Source of the DNA: JBEKCB01 sp052139675
GTDB lineage: Bacteria > Planctomycetota > Brocadiia > CAIUPP01
Reading direction: 5' to 3'
Length of the DNA: 64,000 nucleotides
Assembly: GCA_052139675.1 (NCBI GenBank)
Contig: JBKQWE010000014.1
Span: 49,601 to 113,600, forward strand
The translations under genes and the position numbers were made by a program. Positions 16,593-24,759 of this stretch are shown here, piece by piece; position 1 is the first letter of the stretch; each line of letters starts with the position of its first letter. The notes under the pieces are model-generated. The model was given only the letters and a program-made list of their open reading frames with translations. It was not told the DNA's origin and made no database searches.

Positions 16593-17911
16593 TCTCCTCC
16601 TTCACTGACCGCATGGGCGGAATTGAGGGCCGATGGGTTCGGAGCGTCGGCGACGACGGGCGACACCTTCTGCCCGTCGGTGATCTCGGTGCTGATATTC
16701 AGGACGACGCTCTCGCCGCTGGAAAGCCCGTCGGCGACCTCGATGGTATCCCCCAGGTCGCGGGCGATCTTGATCGGCTGGAAGCGCACGCATCCGTCCG
16801 CGCCGACGATGGCGACGTGCGGCCCATCCACCAGGAGCAGGAGCGCGCCGGCCGGGATTCGGACCGGCGGGTGGAGATCGCGGCAGTGGAAGGTGACCTG
16901 GGCGTACATGCCCGGCAGCAGCGCGGCGTCCGGATTGGGCGCGAGGACTTCGACCCGCAGCGTGCCGGAGGCCGCGTCAATCGCCTCGGCGGTGCGGTCC
17001 ACCTGGCCGTGGAACACGCGGCCGGGGAACTGCGGCACGGTCAACTCGGCGGGCATGCCGACGTGGATGTTCGACGCCGCCACCTGCGGCACCTCCGCGA
17101 AGACGCGCGCCGTGTCGGTGGTGCAGACCGTGAACATCGAGGGGGTGCTGGCGGTGCTGCCGGCGGTGACCAGCTCGCCGATGTCCACCGACCGCCCGGT
17201 CACCACGCCGTCGAAGGGCGCCACGACCTGTTTGAAGGCGACCATGTCCTGCAACTGCCGCACCTCCGCCTCTCCGAGCGCCACCTGGGCCTTCGCCGAT
17301 TCCAGCTTGGCCATGCCGACGTCCCGCTCCGACTTCTTCTCGTCCGCCTCCTGGCGCGACACGACGCCCTCCGGCGCGGCCGTCTCGAACCGCTCATAGG
17401 TGATCCGGGCGAAGTCGGCCGCGGCCTGGGCGAGCTTCACGTCGGCGGTCAGCGACGCCAGCTTGGCCTGGGCGACCCGAAGCTGCTCGTCGAGGTCCGG
17501 CGTGTCAATGGAGGCCAGGATGTCGCCGGCCTTCACGTGGTCGCCGATATCGAAATACCATTTCCGGACGTAGCCGTTGACTCGCGCGAAAAGCTTGGCT
17601 TCATAAAAGGCGCGGCATACGCCCGGCAGCGTGAGCGGGCTGTCCGGGTCGCCGCCGGCCACGCGGGCGACGTAGACCTCCGGCGGCCGTTCGAGCGCCT
17701 GATGGAGGCTGTCTTTGAGCTCCGCCTGGGCCGCCTCCGACTTGAGGGCCCGATAATGGTGCGCGATGACCAGCCCGCCGGCCGCCGCCAGCACCGCCAC
17801 CGCGACGATCAGGCCGGTCCAATGGTGGAAGTGAACCGGGACAGGAACATGCGCGGCCTCCGCGTGCGGCGCGCCGGGCGGAGAAGCGGGTTTCGGATCG
17901 AGTTCGTTCAT
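16589..17911 (-). CDS. RND efflux periplasmic adaptor (MFP2)
   Basis: This 440-residue adaptor has the same layout as MFP1: a short cytoplasmic N-terminus, one anchor helix (LIVAVAVLAAAGGLVIAHHY), split lipoyl domain (LPGVCRAFYEAKLFARVNGYV and QVVAPFDGVVTGRSVDIGEL), a coiled-coil hairpin, beta-barrel and membrane-proximal regions. Large blocks are identical to MFP1, showing recent duplication. It overlaps RND2 upstream and the outer-membrane factor downstream by 4 bp each, indicating translational coupling. Confidence 0.92.
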   Translation of the reverse strand: MNELDPKPASPPGAPHAEAAHVPVPVHFHHWTGLIVAVAVLAAAGGLVIAHHYRALKSEAAQAELKDSLHQALERPPEVYVARVAGGDPDSPLTLPGVCRAFYEAKLFARVNGYVRKWYFDIGDHVKAGDILASIDTPDLDEQLRVAQAKLASLTADVKLAQAAADFARITYERFETAAPEGVVSRQEADEKKSERDVGMAKLESAKAQVALGEAEVRQLQDMVAFKQVVAPFDGVVTGRSVDIGELVTAGSTASTPSMFTVCTTDTARVFAEVPQVAASNIHVGMPAELTVPQFPGRVFHGQVDRTAEAIDAASGTLRVEVLAPNPDAALLPGMYAQVTFHCRDLHPPVRIPAGALLLLVDGPHVAIVGADGCVRFQPIKIARDLGDTIEVADGLSSGESVVLNISTEITDGQKVSPVVADAPNPSALNSAHAVSEGGE

Positions 17912-20900
17912 CGTGCGCCTCCTTCAATCTGTGGAGCAGTCTGCGCCGAGCGGTGCATGAGCCGGAAGACCGCAGGCACGAAAATCAAGGTCGCAAAAGT
18001 GGCGAAGAACAGGCCGCCGATGACGGCGCGGGCGAGCGGGGCGTTTTGCTCGCCGCCCTCGCCGATGCCCACGGCCATCGGGATCATGCCCAGGATCATG
18101 GCGCCGGCGGTCATCAGGACGGGGCGGATACGGGTGTAGCCTGCCGACACAGCCGCCGTAATCGAATTGTCGCCGGCGGCCAATCGCTGGCGTGCGAACA
18201 CGATCACCAGGATGCTGTTGGCCGTGCCCAGTCCGATGCACATCAGCGTGCCCATGAGGGCCGGCACGCTCAAGTGGGTGTGCGTCAGGTAGAGCATCCA
18301 GGCGACGCCGGCGAGCGCGCAGGGGACGGCCATCAGCACGATCAGCGGATCGAGCCAGCTCTGGAAGCTCATGACCATCAGCAGGTAGACCAGGACGATG
18401 GCCAGGACCATGCCGCCGGCGATGCCGGCGAAACTGGCGCGCATGGTCTCGACCTGGCCGGCGAGCGCGACCTTGATGCCCGTGGTCTCCTCGGGCGGGC
18501 GATCGGCCTTCAGCACCCGGTCAATGTCCGCCGCCGCGCCGGCCAGGTCGCGCCCCTGGATGTCGGCGTTGACGTCGAATACGGGCAGGAGGTTGACTTC
18601 GGAAAGCAGCATCGGCACCTGGGTCCGCGAGACGTCGGCGACGTTCATGAGCATCTGGTCGCCGCGGCGGCCTCCGGTCAGCGGCAGCCGCTTCAGGTCG
18701 GCCACGGAATTGACCTGGTACTGCGGAGTCTGCACGACGAGCTGGTAGCTGACCTGGTTGCGGGGATTGATCCAGAAATTGGGCCAGACGACGGCGCTGG
18801 AACTGAGCGCCACGAGCACGTTGCTGGCCACGTCGCCCTGGGTCATATCAATCTGCCGGGCCATGACGCGGTCCACGTCAATCTGCAAGGCGGGCGAAGT
18901 GGGGACCTGGAACAGGTGCACGTCCACCACGCCGGGAATGTGGCGCAAATCGGCGGCGATCTTCATGGCCACGGCATAATTCGCGGCTTCCTTGGGCCCT
19001 TGCACGCGGATGTCAATCGGCGAAGGCTGGCCGAAGTTGAGGACCTGGTTGACGATGTCGGCCGGCTGGAAGAAGAACTGCATGTTGGGGAAGCGCTTCG
19101 GCAGCTCGCGCCGCAGGGCGGCCATGTGCTCGGCCGTCGGCCGGTGCTTTTCCTTGAGGGAGACGAGGATCTCGCCGTCCATCGGGCCGGCGCTGGCGGT
19201 GTCGCTCAGGGCGATGTTGATGCCGCTGTACGGCAGGCCGATGTTGTCGAGCATCACGTCCACCTCGCCCCGGCCGACGATCTCGCGGATGGCGCGCTCG
19301 ACGCGGCCGAACAGCGCCTGGGTCTCTTCCAGGCGGGCGCCGGCGGGCGCGCGCGCGTGCAGGCGCATCTGCCCGGCATCCACCGACGGGAAGAAGTCCA
19401 TGCCGATGCGCGGGAACAGCAGGCAGGAAAGGCCCGCCGCGCCGACGAACAGCAGCGAGCAGACGACCGGGTGATGCACCGCCCAGGCGAGGTAGTTGCG
19501 GTACTTGTCGCGGAACGCGAGGAAATACCGGTTGAATCCATGGTGCGAAGGCACATAGGGGTTCGGATGCGCGGCGTGGGCTTCGCCGCCGGGGCCGGCG
19601 TGAGGGCCGTCGGCGTGGATGTCGTGCCGATGCACGTAGTTCTTCATCAATTGCTTGAAGAGCACGGGCACGACCGTGAAGGAGGTCAGCCGGCTGGCCA
19701 GCAGCGAGACGACCACCGCCACGGCCAGCGGCGCGAAGAGGTACTTGGAGGTGCCCTGCAGGAGGAAGATCGGCACGAAGACGACGCAGATCGCCAGGGT
19801 GGCGATCATCGTCGGAGCAGCCACTTCGTGCGCGGCCCGGATGATGCCGTCCTCCAACTGGTGTCCCATGCTCAGGTGGCGCTCGATGTTCTCGATGACC
19901 ACCGTGGCGTCGTCCACCAGGATTCCGACGGCGAGGGCGAAGCCGCCGAGCGTCATCACGTTGAGCGATTCGCCCATCGAATACATGACGATGATCGCCG
20001 AGAGGACGCAGAGCGGGATCGAGACCATGATGATGGAGGTGAGCCGCAGGTTGCCGAGGAAGAGCAGGATCATCAGGCCGGTGAGCGCGGCGGCCATCAG
20101 GCCGCCCATCAGCACGCTCTGCAGCGCGGCCTTGACGAAAACCGCCTGGTTGAACACGGGCTTGATCTTCATCCCCTCCGGCAGCAGCAGCCGGATGTCC
20201 GGCAGGGCCGCCAGGACGCCGTCAATGATCCGCAGCGTGGACTCGCCGCCGGTCTTGCGGATGATCATCAGGCTGCCGGGCGCGCCGTCCACGGCGACCG
20301 AATTGGTCTGCACCTGGTAGCCGTTGTGGACGTGGGCCACGTCGCGGAGGAACACCGTGGCGCCGCCGACCCGCTTGATGGGGAAGTCGTTCATCGCCTC
20401 GATCGCGTCGGTGCTGTTGTTCATCTGGACGGCGTACTCGGTCTTGCCGACCTTGGCCGTGCCGGTGGGCACAATCAGGTTCTGGTCGAGCAGCGCCTGG
20501 GTGACGTCCCTGGGGCTCAGGTTCTTGGCCCGGAGCGCCTGGATGTCCAGGTCGGCCATGATCAGGCGCGGCCGGCCGCCGTACGGAAACGGCACCTGCG
20601 CGCCCTGCACCGTGGCCAGGTACGGGCGGATGGCGTTCTGCCCGTAGTCGTTGAGCATGACGTCCGGGAGCGTGCTGCTGGCCAGGCTCAACTGGATGAT
20701 CGGCACGTCCGTGGCGCTGTAGCGGACGACCAGCGGCGGGGTGATGTTGCGCGGCATGTTCTTCAGGCAGGTCAGGGCGCTGCCGCTGATCTGCGAGACC
20801 GCGCTGCTGATGTTGGCGCCCTCGTGCAGGTAGATCTTGATGACGCCGACGCCGTTGTAGCTGTTGGACTCGACGCGCTCGATGTCGTCCACCAGCGAGG

Positions 20901-21114
20901 CCAACTGGCGCTCGTGCTGGTCAATGATGCGCGTCTGGATTTCCCGCGCGGCCATGCCGTTGTAGGACCAGACCACGCTGACGACGGGGATGTTGATCTC
21001 GGGGAAGATGTCGGTGGGCATCCGCCGCGCCGAGAAGACGCCGAACAGGCACACCAGCGCGGTCAGCGCCGCGATGGTATACGGTTTATGCAATGAGAAT
21101 TTGACTAGCCACAT
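17908..21114 (-). CDS. RND efflux inner-membrane transporter (RND2)
   Basis: This 1068-residue AcrB-superfamily pump is a close paralogue of RND1; long identical stretches run through the N-terminal helix and porter domains. Helix 4 reads GILVDDATVVIEN, keeping both Asp residues of the proton relay. Helix 10 again lacks the AcrB Lys (GLGTANSILVIVFA). A His/Gly-rich cytoplasmic insertion follows the helix-6 region (KNYVHRHDIHADGPHAGPGGE) and is shorter in RND1. It is first in the canonical RND2-MFP2-OMF order and is preceded by a small membrane-protein gene. The substrate is unknown; a histidine-rich loop alone is not enough to call it a metal pump. Confidence 0.93.
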   Translation of the reverse strand: MWLVKFSLHKPYTIAALTALVCLFGVFSARRMPTDIFPEINIPVVSVVWSYNGMAAREIQTRIIDQHERQLASLVDDIERVESNSYNGVGVIKIYLHEGANISSAVSQISGSALTCLKNMPRNITPPLVVRYSATDVPIIQLSLASSTLPDVMLNDYGQNAIRPYLATVQGAQVPFPYGGRPRLIMADLDIQALRAKNLSPRDVTQALLDQNLIVPTGTAKVGKTEYAVQMNNSTDAIEAMNDFPIKRVGGATVFLRDVAHVHNGYQVQTNSVAVDGAPGSLMIIRKTGGESTLRIIDGVLAALPDIRLLLPEGMKIKPVFNQAVFVKAALQSVLMGGLMAAALTGLMILLFLGNLRLTSIIMVSIPLCVLSAIIVMYSMGESLNVMTLGGFALAVGILVDDATVVIENIERHLSMGHQLEDGIIRAAHEVAAPTMIATLAICVVFVPIFLLQGTSKYLFAPLAVAVVVSLLASRLTSFTVVPVLFKQLMKNYVHRHDIHADGPHAGPGGEAHAAHPNPYVPSHHGFNRYFLAFRDKYRNYLAWAVHHPVVCSLLFVGAAGLSCLLFPRIGMDFFPSVDAGQMRLHARAPAGARLEETQALFGRVERAIREIVGRGEVDVMLDNIGLPYSGINIALSDTASAGPMDGEILVSLKEKHRPTAEHMAALRRELPKRFPNMQFFFQPADIVNQVLNFGQPSPIDIRVQGPKEAANYAVAMKIAADLRHIPGVVDVHLFQVPTSPALQIDVDRVMARQIDMTQGDVASNVLVALSSSAVVWPNFWINPRNQVSYQLVVQTPQYQVNSVADLKRLPLTGGRRGDQMLMNVADVSRTQVPMLLSEVNLLPVFDVNADIQGRDLAGAAADIDRVLKADRPPEETTGIKVALAGQVETMRASFAGIAGGMVLAIVLVYLLMVMSFQSWLDPLIVLMAVPCALAGVAWMLYLTHTHLSVPALMGTLMCIGLGTANSILVIVFARQRLAAGDNSITAAVSAGYTRIRPVLMTAGAMILGMIPMAVGIGEGGEQNAPLARAVIGGLFFATFATLIFVPAVFRLMHRSAQTAPQIEGGAR

Positions 21115-21225
21115 GGATAGGTTCCAGTTAATCGGGCCTGATGGAACGGAAGCAGGACACGATGAGTCTGCGGACAGACTCGGGCCGGGCTTGCAGCGGA
21201 GGGCAGCGCCGCTGAAAGGCGGCTT

Positions 21226-21582
21226 CTAGCGATGGAACCTGGGCGGCGGAGGATCCGGCGTAGCGAACACGGAAGGGACCGGAGGCGGCGCAACGGTGAG
21301 GAGCGGCAGTTGAACGTGGATTGCAGTGAGGGGCGGCGGAACGAACATGAGGCTGGGATAATGCCCGTGCCGGGCAGGAAAGTAGGACGGCGCGTGCATG
21401 GCCGAGGCGGGCGCGGCCGCCATCGCGTCGGCGGAGTCCGAAAGGCGGAAAGTCTGCGCGCCGGAAGCTGCGTCCGGCGCAGCCGGTCTGGCACACGCAT
21501 AACCTGCCCCAACAGCGATGCACAGAAGCGCCGCCGCGAGCGCCAGGACGGCCGCTTCGGGAAGGCGAGCGAACGACAACAT
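21226..21582 (-). CDS. Small Pro-rich membrane-anchored protein at the head of the efflux operon
   Basis: The product is 118 residues with one N-terminal hydrophobic segment (AAVLALAAALLCIAVGAGYACA), then an Ala-rich stretch and a Pro-rich tail (LLTVAPPPVPSVF, PDPPPPRFHR). I know no family for it. Support for it being real is a strong promoter upstream (21699-21671), membrane-protein-like composition and its place 111 bp before RND2 on the same strand. The frame can also start at GTG 21600. Two longer frames on the same strand overlap it, but they lack a hydrophobic pattern and look like artefacts of GC bias. An efflux accessory or regulatory role is only a guess from position. Confidence 0.5.
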   Translation of the reverse strand: MLSFARLPEAAVLALAAALLCIAVGAGYACARPAAPDAASGAQTFRLSDSADAMAAAPASAMHAPSYFPARHGHYPSLMFVPPPLTAIHVQLPLLTVAPPPVPSVFATPDPPPPRFHR

Positions 21583-21670
21583 GTGAGCGCTTCGATGCAC
21601 GGATTATACCCTTTCGCGCCGGCGGCGAGCAAGCTTTTGCCCTTGCCGGCGGAACCGACCCCACTTTCCT

Positions 21671-21699
21671 ATTCTATCACGCCGCGGCCCGATTGTAAA
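21671..21699 (-). promoter_or_regulatory. Promoter of the RND2 efflux operon
   Basis: On the minus strand there is -35 TTTACA (21699-21694), a 17-bp spacer and -10 TAGAAT (21676-21671). Each hexamer matches consensus at five of six positions. It points into the small membrane-protein gene and RND2. Confidence 0.6.
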
Positions 21700-21758
21700 G
21701 CGCTTTTTCTGCCGGAGGTCGAATTCCCCGCCGCTGCCCGTTTCGCCTAAATGCTGTC

Positions 21759-21845
21759 CTGGCGCGTTCTTAGCGAGGTTCTAACCGCGACCTTGCGCTC
21801 ATTTAGCATACGGCTCACTCCGGCCTAACCCCCGCTCTTTAGATT
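21759..21845 (+). promoter_or_regulatory. Pho-box array and promoter of the phosphate-type porin
   Basis: Seven boxes lie in strict 11-bp register: CTGGC 21759, TTAGC 21770, CTAAC 21781, CTTGC 21792, TTAGC 21803, CTCAC 21814 and CTAAC 21825. Exactly 10 bp after the last box is TAGATT (21840-21845) as -10. An extra CTAAA near 21747 is one base out of phase. No -35 hexamer is needed in this class of activated promoter. Confidence 0.75.
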
Positions 21846-21894
21846 ACGCCATCTGAGCAGCGGGTGTTCATTTATTTCAGTGGAGGGACGGCTG

Positions 21895-23481
21895 ATGAGA
21901 CGACGAACGGCGGTGGGAGTCGTAGCGCTGACGGCGGTCCTGGCGCTCTCAGGCGCCGTAGCGCGCGCCCAGGATCAGGGCGCCAGCAAGGAGGAGATGG
22001 AGAAGTACAAGCAGCGGATGGACGAGATGGAGAAGAAGCTCGATCAGCTCGAGGCCGAGAAGACCAAGAAAGAGGCCACGGAGAGCGAACCGGAGCGGGC
22101 GAAGGACCGAAAGCGGATGGAAGACCTCGAGAAGAAGCTCGAGGATCTCGAGGCGGTCCAGAAGACCTACCAGGAAGAGAAGACGCAGGACGTGCACGGC
22201 TTCCGCGGGTACTGGAAAGACCACCTCTACCTGGAGACGAACGACAAGAACATCGTCCTGGGCATCGGCGCCCGGTTCAACCTGGACGCGGCCTCCATCA
22301 ACGGGAATAACAATCTCAATGAGACCCTCAAGGGCAAACAGGTGGACGGCACCGAAGTGCGGCGCTTCCGCCTGCACCTCTACGGCACGTTCTACAACGA
22401 CATCTTCTTCAAATTACAGCCGGACTTCTCCGTCCAGAGCAGCACGGAGCAGAAGACCACCACCGTGCCGGCCGGCTTCACCTCCACCCCGAACCAGGGG
22501 GTGATGGTCGCCTTGAAGGACGCTTACATCGCGGACCTGCATGACATCCCGTACGTCACGCTCCGCCTCGGCCATTATCAGGAACCGTTCAACGTTGAAG
22601 AGCTCGACAATGACCAGGACTACACGTTCATGGAGCGCGGACTTAACGATGCCTTTGCGCCTTCGTACCAGACAGGCATCATGGCGTACCACCCGATTCT
22701 CGACCAGCGCATGACGTGGTGGATCGGCGCGTTCCGCGCCACGGACAACCCCGAGTCCCTTCAGGACGGCGGCACGGTGGCCGGAAGCAGTTTTGCTTAC
22801 AGCCAGTTCGATGGCGGCTACGACGCCACCGCCCGCGTGACCGGCCTTCCCGTGTACGAGGACAATGGCGCCGAACTCATCCACCTGGGCTTCTCGGCGG
22901 CCGTTCGCGATCCGAAGACGCCCGTTGACTTCGCCGCGAGACCCGAAGCGCACCTGGCGACCAATTTCGTGAATACCATGCCGCTCGTCAACAAGGCCGG
23001 TTCTTCCGACGCCAGCCAGGTCGAACTCGAGAACGGCGAATTCAGGGGTATCTACGGCCCGTTCGCAGTGCAGAGCGAAGTGACGGCGGTCCAGGTTAAC
23101 CGGACCGGCGCCGGCGACTGCTACTTCAACGGCGGCTACGTCAATGCCAGCTATATGATCACCGGCGAACATCTCGGTTACGACCGGGCGACCGGCTACG
23201 ACGACCGGCTGATCCCCTTCCGCAACATCGGCAGCTACAAGGACGGCAAGCGCGGCTGGGGCGCCTGGCAACTCGCGGCGCGGTTCTCCTGGATTGACCT
23301 GAACAGCGACGGCATCCGCGGCGGCCGGCTCGAGGACGAGACCCTCGGCCTCAACTGGTACCTCGGCCCGAATATCCGGCTGATGTTGAACTATGTACTG
23401 GCTAACCTCAATGACGCGCCGACGAAACCGCACAACGGCGTCTGCAATATCTTCGAGACGCGCTTAGGCATGGACTTCTAA
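21895..23481 (+). CDS. OprO/OprP-type anion (phosphate) porin
   Basis: This 528-residue protein has a signal peptide (MRRRTAVGVVALTAVLALSGAVARA). A charged N-terminal coiled coil follows (about 30-95), which could span the periplasm or trimerise the pore. The C-terminal barrel has OprO/OprP-like segments (GARFNLDAA, VRRFRLHLYGTFYNDIFFKLQPDFS, LRLGHYQEPFNVEEL, ERGLNDAFAPSYQTGIM) and a terminal aromatic residue (FETRLGMDF). Phosphate-selective porins of this family carry phosphate or polyphosphate over the outer membrane. The multi-box Pho array upstream and the pstS gene just downstream support that role. ATG 21895 has a strong GGAGG site 8 bp away. Confidence 0.9.
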   Translation: MRRRTAVGVVALTAVLALSGAVARAQDQGASKEEMEKYKQRMDEMEKKLDQLEAEKTKKEATESEPERAKDRKRMEDLEKKLEDLEAVQKTYQEEKTQDVHGFRGYWKDHLYLETNDKNIVLGIGARFNLDAASINGNNNLNETLKGKQVDGTEVRRFRLHLYGTFYNDIFFKLQPDFSVQSSTEQKTTTVPAGFTSTPNQGVMVALKDAYIADLHDIPYVTLRLGHYQEPFNVEELDNDQDYTFMERGLNDAFAPSYQTGIMAYHPILDQRMTWWIGAFRATDNPESLQDGGTVAGSSFAYSQFDGGYDATARVTGLPVYEDNGAELIHLGFSAAVRDPKTPVDFAARPEAHLATNFVNTMPLVNKAGSSDASQVELENGEFRGIYGPFAVQSEVTAVQVNRTGAGDCYFNGGYVNASYMITGEHLGYDRATGYDDRLIPFRNIGSYKDGKRGWGAWQLAARFSWIDLNSDGIRGGRLEDETLGLNWYLGPNIRLMLNYVLANLNDAPTKPHNGVCNIFETRLGMDF

Positions 23482-23511
23482 AGACGCGCGCGACGTCCGG
23501 TGGAACCGCAT

Positions 23512-23545
23512 GGGAGCGGCCCTTCCCGCAAGGAGGGCCGCTCCC
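23512..23545 (+). terminator. GC-rich hairpin after the porin gene
   Basis: GGGAGCGGCCC (23512-23522) pairs perfectly with GGGCCGCTCCC (23535-23545) around a 12-base loop. No U-tract follows, so it may be a weak terminator or an mRNA 3' stabiliser between the porin and the pstS promoter. Confidence 0.55.
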
Positions 23546-23549
23546 GAAG

Positions 23550-23603
23550 TTAGCGGGGGCATAACACAAATCACATTTCTTCCTAACGCTCTTATTGTCT
23601 AGT
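23550..23603 (+). promoter_or_regulatory. Pho-box array and promoter of pstS
   Basis: Boxes TTAGC 23550, ATAAC 23561, CACAT 23572 and CTAAC 23583 are spaced exactly 11 bp apart. TCTAGT (23598-23603) follows 10 bp after the last box, as at phoB and the porin. A better -10 match, TATAGT, lies at 23604-23609. The start codon is at 23623 behind GTGGAAGGGA. Confidence 0.7.
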
Positions 23604-23622
23604 TATAGTGGAAGGGAAAACC

Positions 23623-24675
23623 ATGCGAAAGCACCTGCTGAGACTCACAGGCGCGGTGGCGTTCGCCGCCGCGATGGCGGCCTCGCCGGCGAAGGCGGAG
23701 AACCTGACGATCACCGGCGCGGGCGCGACTTTCCCGTATCCGCTGTACATGAAGTGGGCGGACATGTACAACGGGCTCACGGGGATGAAGATGAACTACC
23801 AGTCCATCGGCTCCGGCGGCGGCATCCAGCAGATCAAGTCGAAGACGGTGGACTTCGGCGCCTCCGACGCGCCGCTGACGAAGGAGGAACTCGACGCGGC
23901 CGGCCTGATGCAGTTCCCGATGATCATCGGCGGGGTGGTCCCCGTCCTGAACGTCGAGGGAATCCGGCCGGGCCAGTTGAAATTGACCGGCAAGGTGCTC
24001 GCCGAAATCTACCTGGGCAAGGTGGCGAAGTGGAACGATCCGGCGATCGCGGCGCTCAACCCTGACCTGAGACTGCCCGACCTGGCGATCACGGTCGTGC
24101 ACCGGTCCGACGGCTCCGGGACGACCTGGATCTTCACCAATTACCTCTGCAAGATGTCGCCGGAATGGAAGGAGAAGGTCGGGTACAAGACCTCCGTCAA
24201 GTGGCCGGTCGGCGTGGGCGCCAAGGGCAACGAGGGCGTCGCGGCGAACGTGAAAAACCTGACCGAGGGCGCCATCGGATACGTGGAGTTCGCTTACGCG
24301 CTCCAGACGAAGATGTGCCACGCGCAAATGCAGAACCAGGCCGGCAAGTTCGTGGAGCCGAGCTTTGAAACTTTTTCGTCGGCGGCCGCCGGGGCCGACT
24401 GGAAGAGCGCGCCCGGGATGTACATGGTCCTGACCGACCAGCCGGGCGAGAAGAGCTGGCCGATCACCGGCGCGTCGTTCATTCTCATTTACAAGGAACA
24501 GCCCGACGCCGCCAAGGCCGAGGGGCTGCTGAAGTTCTTCGACTGGTGCTACCGGAGCGGCGGCGAGGCGGCCAAGGCGTTGTACTACGTGCCGATTCCA
24601 GCGGCAGTCTACGGGCAGGTCGAGTCGCGGTGGCACGACGACCTGGCCTCGGGCGGTCAGAAGGTCTGGAAGTAA
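23623..24675 (+). CDS. pstS: Phosphate ABC transporter substrate-binding protein PstS
   Basis: This 350-residue periplasmic phosphate-binding protein has a signal peptide (MRKHLLRLTGAVAFAAAMAASPAKA). The phosphate-binding motifs of PstS are present: GAGATFPYPLY, the loop SIGSGGGIQQI, FGASDAPLT and the HRSDGSGTTWIFTNYL segment. It hands phosphate to PstCA. ATG 23623 was preferred to an in-frame GTG at 23608 because GTGGAAGGGA then acts as ribosome-binding site and the leader is conventional. It is first of pstS-C-A-B and separated from pstC by an intra-operon hairpin. Confidence 0.95.
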   Translation: MRKHLLRLTGAVAFAAAMAASPAKAENLTITGAGATFPYPLYMKWADMYNGLTGMKMNYQSIGSGGGIQQIKSKTVDFGASDAPLTKEELDAAGLMQFPMIIGGVVPVLNVEGIRPGQLKLTGKVLAEIYLGKVAKWNDPAIAALNPDLRLPDLAITVVHRSDGSGTTWIFTNYLCKMSPEWKEKVGYKTSVKWPVGVGAKGNEGVAANVKNLTEGAIGYVEFAYALQTKMCHAQMQNQAGKFVEPSFETFSSAAAGADWKSAPGMYMVLTDQPGEKSWPITGASFILIYKEQPDAAKAEGLLKFFDWCYRSGGEAAKALYYVPIPAAVYGQVESRWHDDLASGGQKVWK

Positions 24676-24700
24676 GTCGTTGCTGTGGCGTGAGATACGC

Positions 24701-24740
24701 GGCCGGTTGAAGGGCTGGGGCCTGCGCCCTTTGACCGGCC
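24701..24740 (+). promoter_or_regulatory. Intra-operon hairpin between pstS and pstC
   Basis: GGCCGGTTGAAGGGC (24701-24715) and GCCCTTTGACCGGCC (24726-24740) pair at 13 of 15 positions around a 10-base loop. It starts 25 bp after the pstS stop and ends 19 bp before the pstC start. It could protect the 3' end of a processed pstS message, giving more binding protein than permease. Confidence 0.55.
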
Positions 24741-24759
24741 CACGCCCTCGGAGGTATCC

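Noticed and set aside
17953..21096. Long antisense open frame (1047 codons) opposite RND2
   Set aside because: Same composition as the frame opposite RND1 and homologous to it only because the RND genes are duplicated.
17908..21114. Heavy-metal (CusA-type) pump
   Set aside because: The His-rich cytoplasmic loop suggested it, but helix 4 has the DD pair of drug/solute pumps and no CusA-type Met pairs were recognised.
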